Assembly (NCBI GenBank): GCA_003023725.1
Contig: PXYT01000041.1
Span: 1 to 33,150, forward strand
Source of the DNA: Sulfobacillus benefaciens
GTDB lineage: Bacteria; Bacillota; Sulfobacillia; Sulfobacillales; Sulfobacillaceae
Length of the DNA: 33,150 bases
Direction of reading: 5' to 3'
The notes below the pieces were generated by a model. The model saw only the letters and a list, made by a program, of their open reading frames with translations. It did no database searches and was not told the DNA's origin. Made by a program: the position numbers and the translations under genes. This document shows positions 15,271 through 23,853 of the stretch, one piece after another (within the stretch, counting starts at the first letter, position 1; every line of letters starts with the position of its first letter).

Positions 15271-16375
15271 GGGAGACCTCCTTTGTACGATGCAACAACA
15301 TTCTAAATGTATTTAAACGTATCGGACTATTGGGTTCATCCTACCATGATTTGTACAGATAACCCAGAGATTTGGGTAGGACTCTTCTTGAAATCTATTT
15401 ACACCCTAAATGTCGAGATGAAAATGTCTGTTTCCGGTTTTTGCGGCGAGGGCGAGGAATTGTTGCGTGATATAGAGAAAATGGTGGTTGTGAGATGGGA
15501 AGGAGATGTCGGTAAAACAATGATGATTGTTGATTTCGGGAATGAACTGCCATCCGAAAATGGAACCGGCACCACCGGCGGGAGAAATGGTCGAGCCGGG
15601 CTGCGATGCATGGCTGCTGGAAGCTTCTGGATATAACCAGCCGCTCTTGACCACGGCGAAAACGCATCATGTGGGATGAAAGAACCTGGGTGAAGAGGCG
15701 CTAATGGAGGATATCCGGTATCCCGGGAATTTGACCGAGGCCGATTTAAGAGAAGAGCACGCTTCTTTTTATGACAAGGGTTTTTGGAATCGGACCAGGG
15801 AGGGTATTCTTATGTCAGACTTTAGGGTGACAAGGCACCGGATTGATTCATAGGCGGCGGGGAGATTCGGCTATGAACCGGGTTCGGCGTGCAAGTACAA
15901 GATTGAGCAAGACCTGGTCTCCTTTGTCTTTGTAGGAATTTAGGGAACAAGAGAAGCCTTGGGCCGAAACCAACCGCCGATTATGGCCGCGAGACGAATC
16001 TCTGAGTCAATGTGACGAAAGTATTGGAGGAATCATGAAGTTCTGCTGTCTATGGACGTTGTTATCCTTCTTTCTTTAAGTTATGGAGCTGGGTTTGTCG
16101 CACTGCCGGGAATTTGATCAAGGTTTGGAGCCCATTCACGGTAGGTCAATAAGATTTCGGGTCTTTGGACCACTCACATCTGCCGATCACACCCCTTCCT
16201 TTTCAGCCCCCTTTTTCACCGTGACTGTGGGCGGAAGATATCCACTTGTGGTAAGGATGGTCGGGACATTCTCAAGGAAGCTCTGGAACAATCCTCGTAC
16301 AGAACGATAGGGCGTATGAACATTTCAGAGGAATGCCGTTCTGCCCCCCATTGACAATGCGGAGACAAGAACAAA
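15271..16375. other. Decayed or non-coding stretch with short frames
   Basis: About 1.1 kb without a gene that can be named. A plus frame of 109 codons (15307-15636) has no ribosome binding site and an unconvincing composition. In another plus frame, two protein-like segments (15527-15676 and 15680-15850) are joined in phase by a single TGA at 15677-15679; this is listed as a finding. The rest shows no structure that I can interpret. It may be the remains of one or more lost genes. Confidence 0.4.
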
Positions 16376-16403
16376 AGCGGAAGGCCGGATCGGGCCTTCC
16401 GCT
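16376..16403 (-). terminator. Rho-independent terminator of the peroxiredoxin gene
   Basis: AGCGGAAGGCC (16376-16386) pairs perfectly with GGCCTTCCGCT (16393-16403) around a 6-base loop. On the minus strand the hairpin is followed by TTTTGTTC, a usable U-tract. It begins 3 bases after the peroxiredoxin stop codon. Confidence 0.8.
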
Positions 16404-16406
16404 ATG

Positions 16407-17054
16407 TTAGTTGAGCTTTTTTGTGGTGTAGTACCAGTCTTTTTGTTCGTCGCTCTTCTCTGTTAGGCGCTGACGCATATCACGGGTTGTCGTGGGCGGA
16501 GGAACGATAACGGACTGTCCCGGAGTCCAGTTTGCCGGAATAGCGACGCCTTGTTTGGCACTGGTTTGCAACCCGTCGACAACTCGCAAGATTTCATCAA
16601 TGTTACGGCCTAGAGTGAGAGGATAGTAGATCAAAGCTCGAACAATGCCCTGATCGTCGATGAAAAAGACTGTCCGGACCGTTGTGGTGGCCGACGCGCC
16701 AGGTGCTATCATGCCATAAAGGCGCGCGACTTTTTGATCCAGATCGGCAATGACCGGGAATGGAATTTGTACCCCAAAGTTTTGTTCAATGTTCGCTTGC
16801 CAGGCGAGATGGGAATATACTGAGTCGACTGACAGGCCAATGAGTTGTACGTTTCGCTCCTCAAACTGGGGAGCCCGTCGCGCAAAAGCGACGAATTCAG
16901 AGGTTCAGACCGGCGTGAAGTCGGCAGGATGAGAGAACAGCACGACCCATTTTCCCCGAAATTGACTGAGTTTAATGGTACCGTGAGTGGAATTGGCCTC
17001 AAATTCCGGGGCAGGGTCGCCTATTCCTGGCATACATACACGAACATCGTCCAT
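16407..17054 (-). CDS. Peroxiredoxin (1-Cys/Prx6 type) with in-frame TGA at the peroxidatic Cys: putative selenoprotein
   Basis: 215 residues if TGA is read as selenocysteine. Peroxiredoxins reduce peroxides through a peroxidatic cysteine in PxxxTxxC. Here the motif is HPADFTPV then residue 50, encoded by TGA (16907-16905), then TSEF. P43, T47 and R127 (TTTVRTVFF) are intact, and the Prx6-type C-terminal arm ([33 protein letters not shown]) continues to a normal TAA. The only cysteine left is C7, so no classic resolving cysteine exists. ATG 17054 follows GGAGGAGG and a good promoter. A hairpin at SECIS distance follows the TGA. A nonsense mutation or sequencing error at this single codon is the alternative; the undamaged remainder argues against an old pseudogene. 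Confidence 0.75.
16871..16898 (-). promoter_or_regulatory. Candidate bacterial SECIS hairpin after the in-frame TGA
   Basis: On the minus strand CGTCGC (16893-16888) pairs perfectly with GCGACG (16881-16876) around the loop TTTTGC. Two G-U pairs, one mismatch, then A-U and G-C extend the stem to 16898/16871. The loop begins 18 bases after the TGA, within the window known for bacterial SelB-binding elements and like E. coli fdhF. The loop lacks a G in its first two positions, which the general bacterial consensus prefers. Confidence 0.45.
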
Positions 17055-17113
17055 ACATAACCTCCTCCCAGATTTTACCCAAGTCCCTCCAGTGAGAGAG
17101 GACAGGCATCTTT

Positions 17114-17142
17114 ATTATATGCATGATCCCCAGATTTCCCAA
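17114..17142 (-). promoter_or_regulatory. Sigma-A promoter of the peroxiredoxin gene
   Basis: On the minus strand TTGGGA (17142-17137), a 17-base spacer and a perfect TATAAT (17119-17114). Transcription would start near 17107, giving a leader of about 53 bases before the ATG at 17054. No clear PerR or Fur box was seen. Confidence 0.6.
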
Positions 17143-17275
17143 AGATATAGGAGGGGGTCTTCCGCTACAATGTTTGTCGTGACACCGTGTAATATAAAAT
17201 GGCGGTTTTCTCCCAAGGAAGAAAACTGTATCAGACCGTCATAGTGGCTTTGGCTGAAAGGGGTTTGGTTGCCGA

Positions 17276-17659
17276 ATGATCAAGGCTTTGGATGAAGTGA
17301 CGTTGTTTGTTGATGATGTATCCGCCGTGAAAGAGTGGGTCGGGAAGCTGCTGGGATGCCCAATAACCTTTGAATCCGAATCCTATTGCTCCTTCGCAGT
17401 CGGCGCAATCAAATTGGGGCTTCACACGCGCGACAAGAAGTCGCAAGGACCGGCGGCCCGCCAAGTTCCCTACTGGCGTGTGGAGGACTTACACAGTGCT
17501 ATTGATCGCTTCATGGCGCTAGGTGGCAGCATTTACCGTGATCCTATAGTCGGAATTGACGGTCCCATGGTTTGCCAAATGCAAGACCCGTTTGGAAATG
17601 TTTGGGGGTTGGTGGCAGAGCCCGTACTTTCTCATGGCAAGCCAAATTGGTCGGCATGA
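17276..17659 (+). CDS. VOC superfamily (glyoxalase/bleomycin-resistance fold) protein
   Basis: 127 residues with the paired beta-alpha-beta-beta-beta modules of the vicinal oxygen chelate fold. The C-terminal signature QDPFGNVWGLV is typical. The N-terminal EVTLFVDDVSAVKEWVGKLL and the KLGLHTRD strand also fit. Members include glyoxalase, dioxygenase and antibiotic-binding proteins; the activity cannot be assigned. ATG at 17276 is preceded by AAAGGGG at rather long spacing. It is divergent from the peroxiredoxin gene with about 220 bases between them. Confidence 0.8.
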   Translation: MIKALDEVTLFVDDVSAVKEWVGKLLGCPITFESESYCSFAVGAIKLGLHTRDKKSQGPAARQVPYWRVEDLHSAIDRFMALGGSIYRDPIVGIDGPMVCQMQDPFGNVWGLVAEPVLSHGKPNWSA

Positions 17660-17777
17660 CAAAAAGGCGGAAAGAAAGCAGGAAGGGTTGCCAGGTTTAG
17701 CGAATAATTTGACGGAACCGATGAATTATCATAGCGGTTCGTTACCCACCAATTTCACACCGGGAGGAATTGTCTAT

Positions 17778-19517
17778 ATGCCCCGTCGCTTTGTTCTCCT
17801 GTCGGGAATGAGTTTAATCGGAGTTTTGATTTTAGCGGGTTGCGGATCTCAAGGCGCCGCCTCCAATGCAGCTGCGGCCTCCGGAGGAACGGTCGTGGTG
17901 GCGGAAGCGCCTCAGGCTCCCCCCAACTGGTTTTTTCCCGTATTCAGCGCCTCGGCTTACACGGAAATTAATGCCCAGATTCAGTTTCTGATGTATCGTC
18001 CTTTAATCTATTTAACTAAGCGAAACCAGGTGGATTATGCGAAATCCCTAATAAGCCGCATTCGCGTGAACCCCCAGGATGACGTATACACGTTAACCTT
18101 AAACCATAAGTATAAATGGTCCAACGGGAGGCCTATTACAGCCCAGGACGTTGTATTTACCTGGAATCTTATCCATGCGGCCAGCCAGCCTCATGCGCCT
18201 TGGGTTTATGGGCCCACGGGAAGCGGCGGTGTACCTCAAGACTGGAAGAGCGTCACAGCACAGGGAAACAATACCGTGGTGGTGACGCTAACGAAGCCGG
18301 TGAACCCCCAGTGGTTTATTCATAATGGTCTCGGTCAGATTTCACCGGTACCGAAATCCATCTGGGATAAATATCCCAACAATATCACTCAGGAACTGAA
18401 TTTCATTCACTCGATTTCGAATGCTCCGACGAACCCCCATTATGACGTGGTGGACGGACCTTTCAAATTTTCGTCATGGGCGCCGAATCGTTACTGGGCT
18501 CTCGTTCCCAATTCGAAATTTGGGGGCCATAAAGCCTCGATTTCCAAACTGGTATTTCAATATGAATCCTCGTCGTCCAATGAATTTGCCGGACTGAAAA
18601 AAGGACTTGTGAACGTGGGATATTTGCCGCCCTCGCTCTGGAATACCAGGAATCAGCTTTCCGGCGATACTCTTAGCCGCTCTTATCTTTTTGGGTTTAA
18701 CTACCTTATCATCAACATGAACGCAAAAGCCCCAGGCAATATGGGTCCGGTCTTTTCCAAGCTCTACGTTCGCCAGGCGTTGCAAATGGGGATTAATCAG
18801 CCTGGTATGATTGCGTCCATGTTTCATGGAGCCGGAGTGGAGGAAGATGGACCGATTCCGCCGCAACCAAGAACATCGTTGTATGACACCGCACTTAACC
18901 ACAATCCTTACCCGTACAATCTCAAAGCAGGCAAAGCACTGCTCACTAGCCATGGGTGGCATGAGGTGAACGGGGTAATGACTCGAAAGGGCCAAAAGCT
19001 TTCGTTTATCTTTAACTATGCATCAGGAAGCCCAACGTTGTCTCACGTGGCCCAGCTTTTGCAAAGTGACTGGGCCCAAGAAGGTATTGAAGTGAAACTG
19101 CAGCCGATGCCCATCAACCAGGTTTTCTCAGAGGACACCCAGGCGACGCCGAAAAAGTGGAACATGGGATTTTGGGGAGCGGGGTGGACGTATCAGCTGG
19201 ATTATTATCCCACCGGAGGCAATCTCTTTGCCACCAACGCCGGAGAAAATGCGGGAGGGTATTCCAATTCTACCCTGGACCGGCTCATTCAGAGCACATA
19301 TCAGCCCGGTACGTCTGCCCAAATTCGATCTCGGATGGATGCTTATCAGGAATTCTTGGCCCGGCATTTGCCGGTTTTATGGATGCCATGGTTTCCGCAA
19401 GGATATGCGCGCATGACTGGATTTTCGGTTCACTCGAACAATGTGCGGGGAACCGTCACCACTTTTAATCCGGTTACCGATTTTCTTTACGCTAATTACT
19501 GGACGGTATCGAAATAA
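17778..19517 (+). CDS. ABC transporter substrate-binding lipoprotein (peptide/nickel type, SBP_bac_5)
   Basis: 579 residues. A lipoprotein signal peptide MPRRFVLLSGMSLIGVLILA is followed by the lipobox Cys in LAGC, so the mature protein is anchored to the outer face of the membrane. The body fits family 5 solute-binding proteins (DppA/OppA): GRPITAQDVVFTWNLI, then VVDGPFKFSSWAPN, then FSKLYVRQALQMGINQ. ATG at 17778 has GGAGGAAT upstream; a longer open frame overlaps the VOC gene and lacks a signal peptide. No permease or ATPase gene is adjacent, so its transporter is encoded elsewhere. The ligand, probably an oligopeptide, is inferred from the family. Confidence 0.9.
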   Translation: MPRRFVLLSGMSLIGVLILAGCGSQGAASNAAAASGGTVVVAEAPQAPPNWFFPVFSASAYTEINAQIQFLMYRPLIYLTKRNQVDYAKSLISRIRVNPQDDVYTLTLNHKYKWSNGRPITAQDVVFTWNLIHAASQPHAPWVYGPTGSGGVPQDWKSVTAQGNNTVVVTLTKPVNPQWFIHNGLGQISPVPKSIWDKYPNNITQELNFIHSISNAPTNPHYDVVDGPFKFSSWAPNRYWALVPNSKFGGHKASISKLVFQYESSSSNEFAGLKKGLVNVGYLPPSLWNTRNQLSGDTLSRSYLFGFNYLIINMNAKAPGNMGPVFSKLYVRQALQMGINQPGMIASMFHGAGVEEDGPIPPQPRTSLYDTALNHNPYPYNLKAGKALLTSHGWHEVNGVMTRKGQKLSFIFNYASGSPTLSHVAQLLQSDWAQEGIEVKLQPMPINQVFSEDTQATPKKWNMGFWGAGWTYQLDYYPTGGNLFATNAGENAGGYSNSTLDRLIQSTYQPGTSAQIRSRMDAYQEFLARHLPVLWMPWFPQGYARMTGFSVHSNNVRGTVTTFNPVTDFLYANYWTVSK

Positions 19518-19543
19518 GACGGATTCTAGGCTATCGGAGAGGA

Positions 19544-19577
19544 CCGGGTTGCAGGACAATGATGGTCCTGCAACCGG
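19544..19577 (+). terminator. Terminator-like hairpin after the binding-protein gene
   Basis: GTTGCAGGAC (19548-19557) pairs with GTCCTGCAAC around a 7-base loop, and flanking CCG/CGG extends the stem past one bulged G. It lies about 27 bases after the stop codon. No clear T-run follows, so rho-independent termination is uncertain. Confidence 0.5.
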
Positions 19578-19606
19578 ATTCATGTGTGCGGCCCGTCATA
19601 ACAGAG

Positions 19607-19636
19607 CGATCACGATTTTGTGACAAAAGGTGATCG
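19607..19636. repeat. Nested inverted repeats
   Basis: CGATCAC (19607-19613) pairs with GTGATCG (19630-19636). Inside it, TTTTGT and ACAAAA form a second palindrome around a single G. The two repeats share a centre within about one base. It could be a stable RNA hairpin or a double operator. Confidence 0.5.
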
Positions 19637-20155
19637 GAATATTGGTAGGCGGGTAGGGAAACCTGGGATATTTGGATTTGAGAGATTTGCCAGAACGAGA
19701 GGCTTTTGAACGGAAGGGCAGACCCGGCTGGTTGCGATTCGTTTCAGTTATTCCATTTGGAGCTGGAACGCGTGACCGGAACATTTAAGGCCCGGAACAG
19801 CCGGGCTGCCATTTTCACATCACCGTTCCGTCTTTGGTAGCGGGGGGCGCGTCGATACCATGGATGCCACGAACCTTCAATGCATGGGTGAGAGAATTTC
19901 CAAGGCACGGACGGCTCTTTGCGAAGGAGGAAGTCGTATGTATGTGGGATGGCCTCTACGAATATTATTCGGCCGTTGAAGAGCTCATTGAACGATACGA
20001 ATAATAGCCGGCTCTACGATAGCGAGTATGATTCGAGAGCAGTGACCCCGGGGGATCCGGTACGGTGTCCTGACACGGATTTTCACAACAGGGCTGGTAT
20101 TCCGTGACGGAGTTTCAATCAGGGACCTCAAGATGAAGAGCGCTCCGGGAGCATT

Positions 20156-21613
20156 TCACATTGGAGAACTGCGAGAGGGCGCTGCGGGTTTGGCACGGGT
20201 GAGGATAATAGGGACGATTGCAAGCAAGGCGACTCCAAAAGATATCATAAACCAACGGAATGCGGAGCGCACGGCGTGAATGAGGGCGTGAGCCATCCCT
20301 ATGGCAGCTGTGGTGTGAATGCCTAAAAAGACTTGAACGGCAACGGGTCCTGGGAGACTGGTTTCAGCGAAAACCAGGGCCAGGGTCAATGAAAGAGAAA
20401 ATCCAATGTTACGAAAGGTAAAAAACAGCCCCGAAGCGGCACCAAGTTTGTTTCTGGGTGATATTTTCATGACCATGCTGGCCAAAGGGGGCCAGTAGAA
20501 ACCGTTGGCTATGGCCATAAACGTCAAGGGGCCCGCTATGGCCCATAACGATAAGGTGTCGGGGAGACGGCTCAGCCATAGCGCACACAATCCCAAAATG
20601 ATCATTGCCGTGAACATAGGCCAGCCCGATCCAATTCGGTCTGCGAGTCTTCCGCCCAACGGGCTGGAGATGAGCTGCGGAGCCGAGAGGGGGATCATCA
20701 GCAAACCGGTAGTTAACGGGGACTGACCCAAGGCCCCCTGCAAATAGAAGGTTAAGAGAAATGTCGTGGCAAAGAATCCGATGCTGGCAAAAGTCACAAC
20801 CGTCTGCGCGGCTGCAAAGGCAATGCTGCGGAACAACCGAAGGTCGAAGAGGGGATCGGGGATGCTCAGTTCTCGCCAGATAAAAGCGACGGTTGCCGCT
20901 ATTACGATCACAGAGAAGAGGAGAACACGGACCGAGAGCCATCCCCAGGCCATGCCTTCGGAAAAGATGATGAGAAGTAGTGTCAAAGAGACGGAGAAGA
21001 AGCCTAAGCCGGCCCAGTCAATCGTTATATGCGGGGCTCTTGGCAAAGAACGGGGCAACACGCGCCAGCCGAACGCGGCGGCTACCAGGCTGAAGGGAAC
21101 TGTGACATAAAACACGGAGCGCCATCCCCAGACGGACACTAAAAGTCCCCCGGCTACGGGGCCGACAAGGGATCCCAAAACCCATGCGATAGAATTAATG
21201 CCCAATGCCAAACCCAGTTCTGCCGGAGGAAAGGCCTCGGTGATGATGGGCGTGCCTAATCCTGCCAGAGCAGCCCCGCCGACGCCTTGCAGACAGCGAA
21301 AGGCAATTAGCCAAGGGCCGGACGGCGTGGCCCCCGCCAGAGCAGAACCGAGCGCAAAGAGCACAAACCCCCACAAAAACAGCACCTTGCGTCCTACCAA
21401 ATCCGACAGGCGGCCCAAAGGCAAGAGGAGAACCGTACTAGTGAGGATATAGCCTGTCAAGGTCCAAAGAACCGTTACGATAGTTGAATGCAGGCCCGCC
21501 AGAATGACAGGAAGAGCCACAATCACGATGGTGGCATCGGCATTGGCGACAAAAGCGCCAAAGGTGGTAACAGCGAGGACTGCCCATTTATTGGAATGAG
21601 AGTGAGGGTCCAT
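20156..21613 (-). CDS. MFS transporter, DHA2 (EmrB/QacA) family
   Basis: 485 residues, the size and pattern of 14-helix drug:H+ antiporters. The first helix carries the family signature NADATIVIVALP. Loop 2-3 has GRLSDLVGRKVLF and helix 5 has the antiporter motif GSLVGPVAGGLL. A second GRLADRIG occurs in the C-terminal half. ATG at 21613 follows GGAG at 7-base spacing. It would export hydrophobic compounds, but the substrate is not predictable. The gene stands alone, with its own promoter upstream and unrelated neighbours. Confidence 0.9.
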   Translation of the reverse strand: MDPHSHSNKWAVLAVTTFGAFVANADATIVIVALPVILAGLHSTIVTVLWTLTGYILTSTVLLLPLGRLSDLVGRKVLFLWGFVLFALGSALAGATPSGPWLIAFRCLQGVGGAALAGLGTPIITEAFPPAELGLALGINSIAWVLGSLVGPVAGGLLVSVWGWRSVFYVTVPFSLVAAAFGWRVLPRSLPRAPHITIDWAGLGFFSVSLTLLLIIFSEGMAWGWLSVRVLLFSVIVIAATVAFIWRELSIPDPLFDLRLFRSIAFAAAQTVVTFASIGFFATTFLLTFYLQGALGQSPLTTGLLMIPLSAPQLISSPLGGRLADRIGSGWPMFTAMIILGLCALWLSRLPDTLSLWAIAGPLTFMAIANGFYWPPLASMVMKISPRNKLGAASGLFFTFRNIGFSLSLTLALVFAETSLPGPVAVQVFLGIHTTAAIGMAHALIHAVRSAFRWFMISFGVALLAIVPIILTRAKPAAPSRSSPM

Positions 21614-22044
21614 GCCGCAACTCCGATCTGACAGGAATTATTGGATTAGAACACGACGCACAGAACGCGTCCATTATAGATCACCACGCTCGTTGCCGTG
21701 AACCGTAGCTGACCATGAAGGTTAAGTCCGACAGGAAAACAACGACGCCTACCCACTGACCTTGGCTGACACGGCTGCAGCAAAGGCCACAATAGATCCA
21801 AGGGCGTGACGAGTTGGCGGTTTATTGTCTAACGTGGATGAAGATCCCATTCAGTATACTTATTGAGTCGGGAAATCTTGGCATGTCAGTTGAGACTATT
21901 ACGCCTATTGCCAAAGACGATAATCTTGGTGGTTATGCGGCAATAATATTGTACACTGAGCACTGGTGCTGTTTTTTGTCTTTAATTTGTTGAGCCTTGT
22001 CGCTTTATGTTGATTGGCATACCTAAGGGGAGGATTAAGTCCTA
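21614..22044. other. Divergent intergenic region between two transporters
   Basis: About 430 bases. A probable promoter for the DHA2 gene is listed. The half nearer the permease is AT-rich with several -10-like words (TAATAT at 21944-21949) but no properly spaced -35 partner. No T-box or known riboswitch signature was seen. Confidence 0.45.
21673..21702 (-). promoter_or_regulatory. Probable promoter of the DHA2 transporter gene
   Basis: On the minus strand TTCACG (21702-21697), an 18-base spacer and a perfect TATAAT (21678-21673). It lies about 60 bases upstream of the ATG at 21613. Confidence 0.45.
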
Positions 22045-23649
22045 ATGGCAACTGAGAGTGCAAAACTTCGCAAGGACTTATCATTTCTAGATTTATTGAT
22101 GACATCATTGGGAGGAATCATTGGTTCCGGATGGCTGCTTTCCGCGTTGCTGGCGGCCAACGGCGCCGGGCCGTCATCGGTGTTCAGCTGGTTAATCGGC
22201 GGCGTCGTCGTTATGCTCATTGGTTTGGTGTACGCGGAATTGACCGGGTTTATACCGGAATCGGGAGCGGTCGCCCGTTACCCCCATTACTCCCACGGGC
22301 ATTTGACTGGATTTATCATGGGATGGGCGGCTTGGATTGCTTATGCCTCGGTTCCGGCTGTAGAAGCCGAGGCGGTTGTAACATATGCTCAGTCGTACAT
22401 TCCTGCCCTGAAGGCGGCCAACGGAAATATATCCGCTCTGGGGCTCTTGATAGCTGCCAGCCTGCTGGTGGTTTTCTTTATCATCAATTATCTGGGAGTT
22501 CGCTCATTTGCGCGGATAAACACACCCCTGACCATCATCAAATTCATCGTTCCGGCCATGACAGTGATTCTCTTTTTTATTTTTGGCATGCACTGGGGCA
22601 ATTTTTCCAGTCATGGATTTGCGCCTTACCACAGTCAGGGAATGATGAGGGTGGTGGCAACGGCCGGTATCGTTTTTTCGTATCTTGGATTTCGACAGGC
22701 GGTTGATTTGAGCGGCGAAGCGCGAAATGCCCAGCGTGATGTGCCCCGGGCCATTGTCATTTCGCTGATCATCGGCATTTTGTTGTATGTGTTGTTGCAG
22801 CTGGTGTTTTTAGGCGCTGTTCCGTCGGACATTTTAAGCAAAGGCTGGGCACACGTTTCCTACAGCGCCCCTTTTGCGCAGCTGGCGATTAGCATTAATT
22901 TGGGCTGGTTTGCTATTTTGGTCTACGGATCCGCCATCATCTCTCCATTTGGGACAGGCAACGTTTACATGGCTTCGACAACACGAGTCATTTATGCTTT
23001 AGGTAGCAACGGGTATTTCCCTCGCGGCTTGGCGAAGGTGGATCCCAAGACCGGCATCCCGGTATGGAGCTTAGTTACCGCGGTGGGGTTAGGTTTGGTC
23101 TTTTTGGCTCCTTTTCCTTCGTGGCAGTCTTTGGTGGGGATTGTCTCCTCGGCTACTGTGCTGACCTATATCATTGGCCCTGTTTCCGCCGCCGTGTTTA
23201 GGAGGGTTGCCCCGGATGCAAGACGCAGCGTTAGACTCAAAAACATGGGCCTACTGGCCCCTCTGGCGTTTATCGGCGGGTCGTTAATCATTTACTGGGC
23301 TGGGTGGCATACCAACAAGATTTTGCTCTTCACTGTGTTAATTGGCGTCATCCTCTATTCTGTGGCCAGCGCTTTGTTCCCGGAACACATTGCGCGGCCC
23401 ACGGTGCAATCCGTCAAGGCGGGGGTGTGGCTGGTTGTTTATCTTCTGTTCATGCTCTTGATGTCTTACATCGGTTCGAAGATCTTTGGCGGGCCTCACA
23501 CTTTGTTTCACTATCCCTGGGACTTGGTGGTGGTGGCTTTGGGGTCGTTATTCTTCTACTATTGGGGTGTGCGTAGCGGGTATAAGACGCGGGATGTCGG
23601 CGAAATTCTCGATGCTATTGAAGAGTCCCGGGTTACTTCGTCTCTCTAA
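22045..23649 (+). CDS. APC family amino acid permease, YveA-like
   Basis: 534 residues with about 12 to 14 hydrophobic helices. Helix 1 has the APC signature GGIIGSGWLLSA. The region GPSSVFSWLIGG, then GLVYAEL, then YPHYSHGHLTGF closely resembles Bacillus YveA, an aspartate:proton symporter, so acidic amino acid uptake is likely but not proven. The N-terminus (KDLSFLDLLMTSLGG) is the usual short cytosolic lead-in. ATG at 22045 follows GGGGAGGA. It is monocistronic, with a good terminator after it. Confidence 0.88.
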   Translation: MATESAKLRKDLSFLDLLMTSLGGIIGSGWLLSALLAANGAGPSSVFSWLIGGVVVMLIGLVYAELTGFIPESGAVARYPHYSHGHLTGFIMGWAAWIAYASVPAVEAEAVVTYAQSYIPALKAANGNISALGLLIAASLLVVFFIINYLGVRSFARINTPLTIIKFIVPAMTVILFFIFGMHWGNFSSHGFAPYHSQGMMRVVATAGIVFSYLGFRQAVDLSGEARNAQRDVPRAIVISLIIGILLYVLLQLVFLGAVPSDILSKGWAHVSYSAPFAQLAISINLGWFAILVYGSAIISPFGTGNVYMASTTRVIYALGSNGYFPRGLAKVDPKTGIPVWSLVTAVGLGLVFLAPFPSWQSLVGIVSSATVLTYIIGPVSAAVFRRVAPDARRSVRLKNMGLLAPLAFIGGSLIIYWAGWHTNKILLFTVLIGVILYSVASALFPEHIARPTVQSVKAGVWLVVYLLFMLLMSYIGSKIFGGPHTLFHYPWDLVVVALGSLFFYYWGVRSGYKTRDVGEILDAIEESRVTSSL

Positions 23650-23683
23650 GACAGTATGAGGCTGATCTTGTAGCCGCTTTTCG

Positions 23684-23723
23684 CGGGAGAGGGTGTCAGG
23701 ATGTTCCTCTCCCGTGTCTTTTT
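23684..23723 (+). terminator. Rho-independent terminator after the permease gene
   Basis: CGGGAGAGG (23684-23692) pairs with CCTCTCCCG (23706-23714), followed by TGTCTTTTT. It lies about 35 bases after the permease stop. Confidence 0.8.
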
Positions 23724-23853
23724 GAGGTGTCTAGTCCTGGCGACTGAGCCACTAAGACTGGCAGCCGGAGGAAAATGTATTGCGTCCTGGCCATGATGAC
23801 CGGCGTAGCTGCTTAGAAGGGTGGCTTGACTAAAGGCCCTTGGTGCTCCGGCT

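Larger units (their letters stand above)
19518..20155. other. Intergenic stretch with several hairpins
   Basis: About 640 bases without a recognisable gene. Hairpins at 19544-19577 and 19607-19636 are listed separately. GCCCGG/CCGGGC at 19790-19806 is followed by CCATTTT and may be another weak terminator. A 20-codon frame (ATG 19942 to TAA 20004, starting MWDGLYEYYSAVEELIERYE) follows GGAGG at 11-base spacing. It could encode a microprotein or be chance. Confidence 0.4.

Noticed and set aside
15307-15636. 109-codon plus frame as a gene
   Set aside because: There is no ribosome binding site, and the composition is low-complexity near the end (NGTGTTGGRNG) and not protein-like.
16709-17002. 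Separate 97-codon minus frame over the peroxiredoxin N-terminus
   Set aside because: It is a shadow in another phase; the real frame continues through the TGA and matches the peroxiredoxin family throughout.
21900-21960. Sigma-A promoter for the amino acid permease
   Set aside because: TTGCCA, TTGGTG and TAATAT words exist, but no pair has a spacer of 16 to 18 bases.
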